Assembly: GCF_049546785.1 (NCBI RefSeq)
Contig: NZ_JBMWAN010000008.1
Location: forward strand, 1-64,000
Direction of reading: 5' to 3'
From: Nitrospira_D sp035465795
GTDB lineage: Bacteria; Nitrospirota; Nitrospiria; Nitrospirales; Nitrospiraceae
DNA: 64,000 bases
Part shown: positions 7,674 to 15,077 of the stretch, piece after piece
How the letters are laid out: every line of letters starts with the position of its first letter
How positions within the stretch are numbered: the first letter of the stretch is position 1
Notes under the pieces: generated by a model
Database searches by the model: none
What the model was told of the DNA's origin: nothing
The model's input: only the letters and a program-made list of their open reading frames with translations
Made by a program: the position numbers and the translations under genes

Positions 7674-9353
7674 TCATTCCTGAATCACGCATCGGTCGAC
7701 ATGGTCTTTAATCGTATGGTCGTTGCTGATGAAAATCGCGGACCAGGACTCCTCCTTCGAACACAACCGTCGCAGGATGACCTGCCTGATAGCCGGTTCC
7801 ACATTATGCAAAGTTCCATCGAAAATCAGCAATGGCGGGCGCGTCACAATGGCGCGGGCGACCAGGACACGAAGAATCTGGCTTTTGGTGAACTGCGTGC
7901 CTCCCGCGTCTATCCGGGTCTCAAGCGCACGGGGCAACCGGTCGATCTCGTCTTCCAATTCAACGAAGCGTATCGCCCACCGGAGGTCTTCAAATCTGAT
8001 GGACGATCGTCCCAGCGTGATGTTTTCTTCCAACGTGCCGGCGAAGAGCGTGGGCTGAGAGTCGAGCACTAACCCGCGAGCCCCGTTGATGTAGTCCATG
8101 GCGACTTCCCGGAGATCCACGTCATTATACCGGACCACCCCGGCCGTCGGCCGATAGAGGCCCGCGAGGACGAGAGCCACCGTCGTCTTCTGGGTGCTGG
8201 ATCGAACGAGGGCCGCCAGCTTTTCTCCCGGTGCGATTTCAACGTTGAAATGCTCCACAACGGGCGGCGCGTTGGGATACGCGAACGCCACGTCTTTGCA
8301 GGTGAGGCGGACGCCGCAGATCGCGGGATCCGGCAGATGCGTGCTCACTCCCATGCCAAAGGCTTCGTGTTTGGGCAGGGCAAAGACGCGATCCAGCTCG
8401 CTCAACGAGGTCAGCACATAGGTCATCGCATAGATCCGGCGCGTCACCGTGTCTAAATTCAGCAGCAGGGTCCCGACGATCACTTCGGCGGCCACAAACT
8501 GGCCGAGCGTAATTTGCCCGGCTGATAACAGCCAGCCGCCTAGGGCGATCATGCCGCTGTGGCAGAGGGCTTCCCAGACGACAATGCTGCGATATTGACG
8601 CCAGGTGAGAATGTTCGCCCGTACCCGCCGCGCGGCCAGGTACTCATTGAGGAGGTCGTCCGTTTTGCCGAGCAAAAACGGCGCGCTCCGGCTTGCTTTG
8701 AAATGAAGCCGATTGCTGGCAATGTCCTGGATCCAGGTCATGACCGCATAGTTCTTCTCAGACACGGTCTTGGTCGCCTGGACTTCTCCCTGGCCGGAGA
8801 CGGCGGCGACAAGCACGAACCCGCCGAGCAGGAACGCATTAAACACCAGAAAGTTCGGGTGATAGAACACAAGGATGGTCATCCCTGTCAGGCCTGACAC
8901 CAGGACGTTAATGACATCAACGAGGACCACGATGATGGCCCGCGCCAGCAACTCGGCTTCCATGAACCGATAGGCCTGCGCGGGGGTGAACGCTTCCTGC
9001 CTGATCCGCGGCAGATGTTCCGTCATGGCAATGGCGATGCGGACGTACAGCCGCTGGAACAGCGTCTCGACGGTGCTGGTTTGAAAGACCCTGAAAAAGC
9101 CGATAAACAGGAGGCCGATCAACATGATGAGCGCAAAGGTGACGATCATGATCGGCTCAATCGCATAGACAAACGTGTTTGTCAGCTCCTGAACCGTGAG
9201 GGGAACGACCAGAGAAAAGATGCCGATGGCGACCGCATAGGAGACGAGGATAACGAGGAGGCGTTTCTCCAGCCCGATGACGAGCCCGAGCCGCGCAAGT
9301 TCGGTCCAGAAGGGGCTCCTGACCGGTTTTACGGCAAGCGCGGGTCTTGACAT
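7674..9353 (-). CDS. ABC-exporter-like protein with degenerate nucleotide-binding domain
   Basis: The 559 residues follow the half-exporter plan, with five to six membrane segments (about 30-300) and then an ABC ATPase fold (about 345-559). The nucleotide site is eroded. Walker A reads RSSTQKTT (384-391) instead of GxxGxGKS/T. The LSGGQ signature is replaced by FTKSQ. Walker B ends IFDG, so the catalytic Glu is Gly513. Only the switch His (NDHTI, His546) is kept. The frame is open and codon use is normal, so the protein is probably made but does not hydrolyse ATP in the usual way. It may be a scaffold, a sensor or half of a heterodimer. It lies between a Zn-ribbon gene and the kinase. Confidence 0.85.
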   Translation of the reverse strand: MSRPALAVKPVRSPFWTELARLGLVIGLEKRLLVILVSYAVAIGIFSLVVPLTVQELTNTFVYAIEPIMIVTFALIMLIGLLFIGFFRVFQTSTVETLFQRLYVRIAIAMTEHLPRIRQEAFTPAQAYRFMEAELLARAIIVVLVDVINVLVSGLTGMTILVFYHPNFLVFNAFLLGGFVLVAAVSGQGEVQATKTVSEKNYAVMTWIQDIASNRLHFKASRSAPFLLGKTDDLLNEYLAARRVRANILTWRQYRSIVVWEALCHSGMIALGGWLLSAGQITLGQFVAAEVIVGTLLLNLDTVTRRIYAMTYVLTSLSELDRVFALPKHEAFGMGVSTHLPDPAICGVRLTCKDVAFAYPNAPPVVEHFNVEIAPGEKLAALVRSSTQKTTVALVLAGLYRPTAGVVRYNDVDLREVAMDYINGARGLVLDSQPTLFAGTLEENITLGRSSIRFEDLRWAIRFVELEDEIDRLPRALETRIDAGGTQFTKSQILRVLVARAIVTRPPLLIFDGTLHNVEPAIRQVILRRLCSKEESWSAIFISNDHTIKDHVDRCVIQE

Positions 9354-9512
9354 AGAAGCATTCCTGAAGACCGATGACTGTCGCCTCGCCTCATCTCATC
9401 AGGAGATGCCTTGAGCGCGAGGCGTTCCAACAGCTCCCCCGCCGGCAACCGATCGCCTCTTGAGAGCCCGGCCCTCGTGAACCGGACGTTTACCATTCAG
9501 CCGAAGACGGCC

Positions 9513-9701
9513 TTACCTCTCCGGATGCGATGGGCGGGCGACCGTCCCGCGACGACGGATTAAACGGTCGCAGCACTCCTGACAGAGCTCCTGCAACGTG
9601 AGGTCATCACAAAAGAGCGCCGCAGAGCGACGGGCGCACCGGTCGCAATATTTGATCGCGCTTGCTTTGGCTTCGGTGGTTGGGCTCAAAGATTCCTTCA
9701 C
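9513..9701 (-). CDS. Small Cys-rich (zinc-binding) protein
   Basis: I chose the GTG at 9701 because AAGGAGG lies about 8 nt before it; the frame is open further upstream but without a ribosome site. The 62 residues contain CDRCARRSAALFC and CQECC, a four-Cys pattern that fits a zinc ribbon or treble-clef knuckle. A strong -24/-12 element lies 136-150 bp upstream with a perfect TGCAA-N3-TTGCA dyad behind it. It may head the transcript that carries the ABC-like gene and the two-component system. The function is unknown. Confidence 0.65.
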   Translation of the reverse strand: MKESLSPTTEAKASAIKYCDRCARRSAALFCDDLTLQELCQECCDRLIRRRGTVARPSHPER

Positions 9702-9836
9702 TCGTGGTGCCTCCTTATAAGATTTGCCCGGATACCGGCTGACTCGTTGGCCGGCTGATCGATCGACAATCGCTTCACCCGCTGGATGCCAGTCCAACCT
9801 GTCCCCGGAAACATCGCCACTCCTTCACTCGATAAA

Positions 9837-9851
9837 GCAACGCCGGTGCCT
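9837..9851 (-). promoter_or_regulatory. Sigma-54 promoter candidate (strong) for the 9701 gene
   Basis: On the minus strand this reads AGGCACCGGCGTTGC followed by TTT. It matches the consensus blocks GGCAC at -24 and TTGCT at -12 with the required 10-nt gap. The start point would be near 9825, giving a leader of about 124 nt before the GTG at 9701. A perfect dyad at 9971-9983 lies 134 bp upstream. If real, the downstream kinase and sigma-54 regulator would be autoregulated. Confidence 0.6.
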
Positions 9852-9970
9852 CGCAGACACACACAGTGCTGTTCGCACGTATGTCGTTGAGTTTCCAGAG
9901 TAAGGGGTTGAACACGGTTCCCGGCGTGAGACGGTCACTATATTCCCTGATCTGCAAGCGCTCACCATCC

Positions 9971-9983
9971 TGCAAGAATTGCA
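9971..9983. promoter_or_regulatory. TGCAA-N3-TTGCA dyad
   Basis: TGCAAGAATTGCA is a perfect match to the dyad found at 4655, 10596 and 10693. It lies 134 bp upstream of the -12 element at 9837, the usual range for enhancer sites. It is probably bound by the regulator encoded at 4830-6188. Confidence 0.55.
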
Positions 9984-10052
9984 GGCTCAGAATGAACCGG
10001 GAGTATCCTGCGTCGGAATGCTTCCACGCACCGCCTGCCTCCCACGAGCGGG

Positions 10053-10232
10053 TCAGACCCTGTCGGCCTCACGCAAGAGGGCCCAGGCTTGTCGTGCCTT
10101 GACCTGATCAAGGCAGGGCTCACAGAGCAGGAGTCTGCTCAGGTCATCGAAGATGAGGCGAGGCTTGGGATACCCGCACTGCTCACAGGCACTATCAGGG
10201 GGATCCAGATCGATTCGTCCACGTTGATTCAT
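10053..10232 (-). CDS. Small four-Cys zinc-ribbon-like protein
   Basis: The ATG at 10232 overlaps the stop of the upstream gene by 4 bp (ATGA), so the two are coupled. GAGG lies 9-10 nt upstream. The 59 residues contain CEQCGYPKPRLIFDDLSRLL followed by CEPC, a classical CxxC...CxxC zinc ribbon. Its layout resembles the protein at 9513-9701 and the one at 10229-10432. The function is unknown; nucleic-acid or protein binding is typical of such small ribbons. Confidence 0.65.
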   Translation of the reverse strand: MNQRGRIDLDPPDSACEQCGYPKPRLIFDDLSRLLLCEPCLDQVKARQAWALLREADRV

Positions 10233-10432
10233 TGAGGGATTTCCTCTCGTCCGCCCCACGATTCACATAAATCGTCGAACCCGGCTTTGGGCCTGACCCG
10301 AACGGTTGACGGGTGTCGTCGACTCTCCGGTAACGGCGGAAGACAACGCGCGCAGTAGACTCGTTGAGTGCGGGTATCCCATATGCCCATGGTCAGGGCT
10401 TTCCCGCACAGGGGGCAGATCATTTGAATCAT
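10229..10432 (-). CDS. Small four-Cys zinc-ribbon-like protein
   Basis: The 67 residues open with MICPLCGKALTMGIW after a short leader, and a second pair CARC follows (about residue 28). This is a CxxC...CxxC zinc ribbon with a Pro/Arg-rich tail. The start could be ATG 10432 or ATG 10423; neither has a strong ribosome site. A -24/-12 element at 10485-10499 and two perfect dyads upstream place it in the same proposed sigma-54 regulon as the 9701 and 4486 genes. Its stop overlaps the next zinc-ribbon gene. Confidence 0.65.
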   Translation of the reverse strand: MIQMICPLCGKALTMGIWDTRTQRVYCARCLPPLPESRRHPSTVRVRPKAGFDDLCESWGGREEIPQ

Positions 10433-10484
10433 TACAGTTCAAGCCATGATTCAGGTGATACCGTTGCCACATTGCAGGCCTAAG

Positions 10485-10499
10485 GCAACTCGTATGCCT
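10485..10499 (-). promoter_or_regulatory. Sigma-54 promoter candidate (strong) for the 10432 operon
   Basis: On the minus strand the element is AGGCATACGAGTTGC. The GGCAT and TTGC blocks are correctly spaced. The predicted start is near 10473, 41 nt before the ATG at 10432. Dyads are 111 and 208 bp upstream of the -12 element. Confidence 0.55.
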
Positions 10500-10595
10500 C
10501 ATGCCCCCGAGACAAGAGATGCAGGGCTTATCAGATACTTAGCAACGGAGTGTCTCTCAGTTCGATTGTTCCAGGGATCGCCCCGGAGAAACGTC

Positions 10596-10705
10596 TGCAA
10601 ACTTTGCACGGGGCTTTGAATGGAGCCCGCTGAGCTGAAGAAAATTACGCGGTTAGCGCGTGAGGAAGAACAACACAGCAGAATGATTCAAATGCAAACA
10701 TTGCA
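10596..10705. promoter_or_regulatory. Pair of perfect TGCAA-N3-TTGCA dyads
   Basis: TGCAAACTTTGCA lies at 10596-10608 and TGCAAACATTGCA at 10693-10705, 97 bp apart centre to centre. Both are upstream of the -24/-12 element at 10485. The first is a 13-bp palindrome in which even the inner bases pair. Paired enhancer sites are typical of NtrC-type activators that oligomerise. Confidence 0.6.
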
Positions 10706-10735
10706 GATCGGCTGGATATATCCCTAAAAGTCGGC

Positions 10736-10998
10736 TTACGAATGAGGCAGGTCTAGCGAGATCATGACAGGGGCTTTCTTCCCTGGCTCACGACGACGTT
10801 GATCGCTCGCTACGTCTGCGCCCGCTGCCGGCCCTGTCCTGGTTGGCGTAGCGCACACGGCGAGTTCGGCATAGTGAATGGGTAGGTCCATTTGCTCATG
10901 GGTCTTCACGAGGAGCCCATACGTAGAAGCCGCATCCTTTTAGCCCCTGCACTCTTGGCCGGGGCAGGAGCTATGGCGTCATAGCTGCATCTTTTCAT
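10736..10998 (-). pseudogene. Possible broken universal-stress-protein-like gene
   Basis: An ATG at 10998 starts a 30-codon frame (MKRCSYDAIAPAPAKSAG) that ends early. Another frame, shifted by one base near an AAAAGG run (about 10940), continues as TYGLLVKTHEQMDLPIHYAE and runs on to a stop at 10736. Joined across the shift, the product has the flavour of a UspA N-terminal half (a start strand, then a helix, then a GLLVKTHEQMDL-like segment). There is no strong ribosome site. The identity rests on pattern only and could be chance. Confidence 0.25.
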
Positions 10999-11038
10999 CG
11001 TATGGCCATCCTTTCTACGGAGGCTTCACGTTCGGATC

Positions 11039-11094
11039 GGCTCAGAAGCAGGCTCGTTCTGAGCCCGACCAGGCAGAGGGCACAAACCGCCCTC
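11039..11094 (-). terminator. Two stem-loops downstream of the DUF3365 gene
   Basis: The first hairpin on the minus strand is GAGGGC/GCCCTC (11076-11094, 7-nt loop). The second is GGCTCAGAA/TTCTGAGCC (11039-11065, perfect 9-bp stem, 9-nt loop). They lie 22 and 51 bp after the stop at 11116. No clear U-run follows, so termination may be inefficient, or they may protect the 3' end. Confidence 0.5.
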
Positions 11095-11115
11095 TTACGC
11101 GACGACGCCCGGCGT

Positions 11116-11700
11116 TCACTCAGGGGCGGGAATTGAGATCAGGACCGCGCCCAGCACATCTCTGAGCTTATAGTCATGCTTCGGACTGCGGGGATCGGCG
11201 TTATGACAGCTCACACAAACGGGCGAGACCGCCAGGTCGGCATAGACGGCTTGGAAGTATCGCGAGCCTCCCTCAGTGAGGTAGCCCTTATACGGCTGCT
11301 CCGGTTTGGCCATCACCGCCTCCAACGCCTTCCGTTCAAACTCCGAACGAGGCCCGCTCTGCTTATTGATCGGATTGAGACTGATCAACCGATACCGCAC
11401 TTGCCCTCCCGTCAACTCCGCCAGACTCGACGACTCCTGGACGAATTGAGCCGGAAGCGGAAGCGCGCTGACCTCGCGCCACTTTTCCGATGATTCGATC
11501 ACACCCCGCCTCTGCATCCGCTCCACCACATGGACGGTGTAAAACGTCCGGTCGGCCTCCAGCACGGAGTGGATATAATCCACCACCGTTCCCGCCGGAA
11601 CGCTGCCGCCTGACTCCTTACCCGCAAAACCGGTTCCGCATCCCCCGGCCGCGCAGAGCGCGACCAGCCCTCCCAGAACAACCCCCGTTTTGAATGACAT
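11116..11700 (-). CDS. DUF3365 (Tll0287-like) single-heme lipoprotein
   Basis: The 194 residues begin with a lipoprotein signal (LVALCAAGGCG). A Tll0287-like helical sensor fold follows, with a long N-terminal helix and an ISLNPINKQ stretch, then a single c-type heme motif CVSCH near residue 163. Such heme-bearing PAS-like domains act as periplasmic redox or gas sensors or as small electron carriers. The protein faces the periplasm or outer side. It follows the di-heme cytochrome gene by 110 bp and is followed by two stem-loops. Confidence 0.8.
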   Translation of the reverse strand: MSFKTGVVLGGLVALCAAGGCGTGFAGKESGGSVPAGTVVDYIHSVLEADRTFYTVHVVERMQRRGVIESSEKWREVSALPLPAQFVQESSSLAELTGGQVRYRLISLNPINKQSGPRSEFERKALEAVMAKPEQPYKGYLTEGGSRYFQAVYADLAVSPVCVSCHNADPRSPKHDYKLRDVLGAVLISIPAPE

Positions 11701-11810
11701 AGCAGCCTCCGTTCGCTAAAGCCTCTTCCGACCGGGAACCCTGAACAGGACCAACGGAACGGCACTCCCGCATATTCGTCTCTGGGGCGGCGGAAGTTCC
11801 CCTCTTGCAT

Positions 11811-12347
11811 TTAAGCCGAGGTGCTGGACGTGCCCCCCGTGTACCCCTTGGCCGTGTGGGCCGGCGTCAGGTGGCAGTTCTGGCATCCATGTTCCCGATA
11901 CAACTTCCGGCCCCGCTCCAGCTGCGCCGGCGTCCCCGGCTTCATCACCCCTTCTTTGATGCGGGAATCTTTTCTCGTCGCGAGGAACTCCGCTACCGCT
12001 TTGGCTTGATCACCGGGCAACGACAGATGCCGTTTCTTCCGGTCCGGGCGGAAATCGTAGCCGACGGGATAGTGTTTGAACTCCGGATTCTGCAGCCACG
12101 CCAGCAGCCAGTCTCGCTGATACTTGTTGCCGGCCCAGATGAGGTCGGGGGCCTTCTTCGTTTTACGCGGCGCCGGCTTTCCTTCGATCCGATGACATTG
12201 CACACAGGTGGTCTTCACGATCTTTTCACCGGGATCGGCGGCGCTTGCCATGCCGGAACGACCCACCATCAATACGCCGGCCATCGAAACGGCAATTCCG
12301 ATGACGACCGCATACTGTGTCGTACGCCGAGAACGGGTCCTGGCCAT
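11811..12347 (-). CDS. Di-heme c-type cytochrome, paralog of the tri-heme protein at 16192
   Basis: The ATG at 12347 has GGAGGA 6 nt upstream; a signal peptide follows (residues about 14-38, ending ASA before ADPGEK). Heme motifs are CVQCH (about 47) and CQNCH (about 155). The segment KAPDLIWAGNKYQRDWLLAW is shared with APDLIWAGSKYQRPWLIRW of the tri-heme cytochrome at 16192-17202. The two proteins are therefore homologous over their first two heme domains, and this one lacks the third. It probably shuttles electrons in the periplasm. The C terminus is short and Ser/Thr-rich. Confidence 0.85.
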   Translation of the reverse strand: MARTRSRRTTQYAVVIGIAVSMAGVLMVGRSGMASAADPGEKIVKTTCVQCHRIEGKPAPRKTKKAPDLIWAGNKYQRDWLLAWLQNPEFKHYPVGYDFRPDRKKRHLSLPGDQAKAVAEFLATRKDSRIKEGVMKPGTPAQLERGRKLYREHGCQNCHLTPAHTAKGYTGGTSSTSA

Positions 12348-12471
12348 ATCGAGTCCTCCGTTCATTCAAGGGCCACGTCTGAACCTTGGCCCCGCCGGCG
12401 GATCAGGGTGGATCCCGATGGCGCCGGGGCCGAGCGACCGCAGCGCCATCGGAGAGAACAGAACACACCGG

Positions 12472-12915
12472 CTACATCGAGCCGGTTTCAATGGAGATCC
12501 CCAGCCCGATCCAGGCACGCAACAAATCATGGCGTGTCACGGAATAGGCCACCTTGCCGTTCTTCTTGACCGGGAGGTTGAGCAGGCGCTTCTCCTCCAT
12601 CAATTTCACGGCCTCATCGATGCTGGTATCCTCGGACACCGCGATACGGTCCTTGGCCATGACATCCCCCGCGGTCAACTGGTTCAGATCCTTTTTGGCT
12701 TCGAGGGCCCGGAGGATATCGAATTCGCTGATGAACCCGATGAACTCGCCCTTTTCATCGACGACCGGCGCTCCCGGCGTGTGTTCGGTAAGCAATTCAA
12801 CCGCTATTCCCATGACGTTCTGGTCCCGCCGGAACACCAGATCGTTCGTCGCATTGATTTGCCCGACGGTCTTGAACCCTCCGACAGGAACCCCTGGTCT
12901 GGCTAACGTCGTCAT
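12472..12915 (-). CDS. Stand-alone tandem CBS-domain protein
   Basis: 147 residues with two CBS motifs: MGIAVELLTEHTPGAPVVDE, then MAKDRIAVSEDTSIDEAVKL and KRLLNLPVKKNGKVAYSVTR. Pairs of CBS motifs bind adenine nucleotides and report energy status. The ATG at 12915 has GGAGGA 4 nt upstream. It is apparently monocistronic, with a -24/-12 candidate at 13076 and a CTGTAGCAA half-site at 13200. It may couple energy charge to the neighbouring respiratory genes, which is an inference. Confidence 0.85.
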   Translation of the reverse strand: MTTLARPGVPVGGFKTVGQINATNDLVFRRDQNVMGIAVELLTEHTPGAPVVDEKGEFIGFISEFDILRALEAKKDLNQLTAGDVMAKDRIAVSEDTSIDEAVKLMEEKRLLNLPVKKNGKVAYSVTRHDLLRAWIGLGISIETGSM

Positions 12916-13075
12916 ACTTCCTCCTCTGTGTTAGTAAATGATTACAAAACCCTCAAACGCTCGCGCGAACTTGCCATGAAGTCCACACAACTTCTGCGCA
13001 TTTGAGTGGGCGAACCCCACAAAGATTCACACGCTATTGAGATCGCCTCGTTTGTGATCTCAGAGAACCAGTTCT

Positions 13076-13090
13076 GCGAATGTCATGCCG
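13076..13090 (-). promoter_or_regulatory. Sigma-54 promoter candidate for the CBS gene
   Basis: The minus-strand element is CGGCATGACATTCGC. The start point would be near 13064, giving a long leader of about 150 nt. A CTGTAGCAA half-site lies about 124 bp upstream with only a weak dyad behind it (13222-13240, roughly 11 of 19 positions like the ftsH and DUF2231 dyads). This is weaker than the other two members of that group. Confidence 0.35.
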
Positions 13091-13345
13091 CTTCTTTTGC
13101 ACTTGCGCACTGTGACATGAACCCCGCTCATCTACTTGATTATGCAGAGACAATGAGAGGGAGAGAAGGAGAGAGGGAGAAATGACCTTGTGCAGACGTT
13201 TGCTACAGTCCACCCAACATAGTGGCGCAAAATTCCACCAATGCAGGGCAGAGCTATTGATGGATCGCAAGCCCCATGTCAAATTGACAAGATATTCTCG
13301 TCGATGTGAGCGTAAAGCTTATGGTTCAGGCAGATACTTAGCGTA

Positions 13346-13369
13346 GCGGGCCCCTCAGAGAGTGCCCGC
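13346..13369 (-). terminator. Possible terminator after the sulfur-cluster cytochrome
   Basis: GCGGGC (13346-13351) pairs with GCCCGC (13364-13369) across a 12-nt loop, 10 bp after the stop at 13379. No U-run follows, so it may be a weak terminator or a 3'-end stabiliser. Confidence 0.35.
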
Positions 13370-13378
13370 ATCACCCAT

Positions 13379-13972
13379 TTACCGGGACTCCTCATGCTTC
13401 TCGCAAGGTTGTCCGTCATAGCACCCCATCCCGCCTTTCGGCCCGCGATGCTCCATGCCGCCCATCCCTCCGCCGGGTCCCATCATGGGCCCCATGCCTT
13501 GTCCGTGGCCCATCATGCCGTGCCCGTGCTCAGCGGCAAAGCTTCGCTCATACTGGATGATCGACCAGATTTCTTCGTCGGTGAGCTGGTCGCCGAATCC
13601 GATCATGGCCGTACCAGGCGAGCCATGTTTGATCACCCAGAAAATCTCGCCTTCGGTACGATGGCGCCAGAATCCGTGATGCTGGAAGTTTCGTGGTGAC
13701 GGATCGAGGCCGACTGCAGCCATGCCATTGCCCGATCCATCCTTCCCGTGGCAATTGAAGCAGGTCCCTCTCCCGTTGTAGAGGGCCTTGCCCTTCTCGA
13801 CGATCTCCGGCGAATCCGGCAATGGATTGGTGAGGGCACGCGCGTCGGCCAGGTTGTCGGCCGGCACCCGCGGCTGCATCATAGGCCGTTCGGCAGCGTT
13901 CCCCGTTGCCGCATTCGAGACAAGCACCGCGAGCAGGCTGCAGAACACGATCCTCTTTCGCATACTCATCAT
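13379..13972 (-). CDS. Mono-heme cytochrome c with Met/His/Gly-rich metal-binding tail
   Basis: The start is ATG 13972 (ATG 13969 also possible) after GAGGGTGGG. A signal peptide ends near residue 27. The cytochrome c fold has CFNCH (about 72) and a later SPGTAMIGFGDQLTDEEIW segment, whose Met is the likely sixth ligand. The last 50 residues are very rich in Met, His and Gly (HGHGMMGHGQGMGPMM) and end in a Cys pair, which fits copper or other soft-metal binding. It is the last gene of the sulfur cluster, 17 bp after PPK2, and may pass electrons to a terminal oxidase. Confidence 0.85.
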   Translation of the reverse strand: MMSMRKRIVFCSLLAVLVSNAATGNAAERPMMQPRVPADNLADARALTNPLPDSPEIVEKGKALYNGRGTCFNCHGKDGSGNGMAAVGLDPSPRNFQHHGFWRHRTEGEIFWVIKHGSPGTAMIGFGDQLTDEEIWSIIQYERSFAAEHGHGMMGHGQGMGPMMGPGGGMGGMEHRGPKGGMGCYDGQPCEKHEESR

Positions 13973-13989
13973 CCCACCCTCTCTGTTTT

Positions 13990-15051
13990 TCAGAAATCGA
14001 GTTCCACCATCTTCCGATGGAACCGGGTAATCACATTCGGGTCCGGCGCCAGACGGATCTGCGCCTCGTCCTTTCCCTTGTAGGGCAGGAGGTTCAGCAC
14101 ATGCCGCAAACTTTCCAGTCGCGCAGCCTGTTTGTCGTTCGCCTGGACGATAATCCATGGACTGAACGCCGAGTGCGTCTTGCTGAACATTTCTTCCTTG
14201 TACCGTGTGTACGAGTCCCAGAGTTCCTGCGCCTTCTCATCGACGGGGCTCAGCTTCCATTGCTTCAGGGGATTCTGCCGGCGCGCGTCAAATCGCTTGG
14301 CCTGCTCCTCCTTGGAAATGGAAAACCAGAACCTGATGATGGTCACGCCGTCTTCGTAGAGCATGTGCTCGAATTCCGTGACCTGCTGCAGGAAGCGCTG
14401 ATGGTCCTTCTTGCTGCAAAACCCCATCACCGGCTCGACCACGGCGCGGTTGTACCAGCTGCGATCGAAGAACACGATCTCGCCCTTATTGGGCAGCTGC
14501 CGGATATAGCGCTGGAAATACCATTGACCTTTCTCTTCGTCGGACGGCTTCGGCAACGCCACCACACGCATCGCCCGGGGATTCAAATGCTCGGTAAACC
14601 GGCGGATGGTCCCGCCCTTCCCCGCCGCATCGCGCCCTTCGACCAGAATGGCGATGCGCTGCCCTTCGGCCTGCACCCAGCGCTGGAACCGGACGAGCTC
14701 GACCTGAAGGGCGCGCAGCTCTTGTTCGTACAACAGCGTCCTCCGCACTTCTTCAAGATCCACCGCTTTGTTCTTGAGCAAGGTCAGCAGGCCTTTGCGG
14801 GTATTGATCCTCGTCAAATCCTCACCCGTCAACGCGTGCCCGGCTGCGTCGATGGCGTAGGCGATCTGTCCCCCGCTTCCGTTCTGCCTCTGACGGTAGC
14901 CGTCCCCTTGTCTGGGAATCGCGGTCGGAATCGCCTCCAATTCATCCGCCAGCAGGTCGCCGTCATTGTCGGCAACGACTCCGGCATCCCCTCCAGCTCG
15001 ACGGTCTTTCCTATTCTTCGATTTGCCGGTCGCCTCGCCCTCTGCAGCCAT
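13990..15051 (-). CDS. ppk2: Polyphosphate kinase 2 family protein
   Basis: 353 residues. PPK2 transfers phosphate between polyphosphate and nucleoside phosphates. The core has Walker A GRDAAGKGG, a lid region, FFDRSWYNRAVVEPVMGFC, and RFWFSISKEEQAKRF. About 80 polar N-terminal residues precede the core. I chose ATG 15051 with AGGGAGC upstream; the frame extends further but in unlikely codons. It sits between dsrE and a cytochrome gene, 26 bp after the dsrE stop. The link to sulfur oxidation may be energy storage (inference). The sequence does not decide between a GDP- or ADP-type enzyme. Confidence 0.92.
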   Translation of the reverse strand: MAAEGEATGKSKNRKDRRAGGDAGVVADNDGDLLADELEAIPTAIPRQGDGYRQRQNGSGGQIAYAIDAAGHALTGEDLTRINTRKGLLTLLKNKAVDLEEVRRTLLYEQELRALQVELVRFQRWVQAEGQRIAILVEGRDAAGKGGTIRRFTEHLNPRAMRVVALPKPSDEEKGQWYFQRYIRQLPNKGEIVFFDRSWYNRAVVEPVMGFCSKKDHQRFLQQVTEFEHMLYEDGVTIIRFWFSISKEEQAKRFDARRQNPLKQWKLSPVDEKAQELWDSYTRYKEEMFSKTHSAFSPWIIVQANDKQAARLESLRHVLNLLPYKGKDEAQIRLAPDPNVITRFHRKMVELDF

Positions 15052-15077
15052 GATGCTCCCTTCGCCGAACGTCCAGG

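Larger units (their letters stand above)
10706..11115. other. Gene-poor stretch between Zn-ribbon operon and DUF3365 gene
   Basis: No intact gene is seen. It holds a possible broken reading frame (10736-10998) and two stem-loops just after the DUF3365 stop. No tRNA-like fold or insertion-sequence end was noticed. Confidence 0.5.
12916..13378. other. Long intergenic region upstream of the CBS gene
   Basis: 463 bp with no convincing gene; an 82-codon frame at 13034-13282 has no ribosome site and a low-complexity Ser/Leu run. The region holds a -24/-12 candidate (13076-13090), a CTGTAGCAA half-site (13200-13208 on the plus strand as TTGCTACAG), a purine-rich GAGAGGG run (about 13153-13180) and a stem GCGGGC/GCCCGC (13346-13369) that may end the sulfur-cluster transcript. 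Confidence 0.5.

Noticed and set aside
9775..9975. 66-codon minus-strand frame between zinc-ribbon genes
   Set aside because: It starts at TTG without a ribosome site, and its body overlaps a strong -24/-12 element and the start of the next gene.
13034..13282. 82-codon frame upstream of the CBS gene
   Set aside because: Low-complexity Ser/Leu run, no ribosome site, and it covers the promoter region.
10532..13342. Exact 12-mer CAGATACTTAGC at 10532 and 13331
   Set aside because: A shared 12-mer is expected many times by chance in 64 kb; the flanks do not align.
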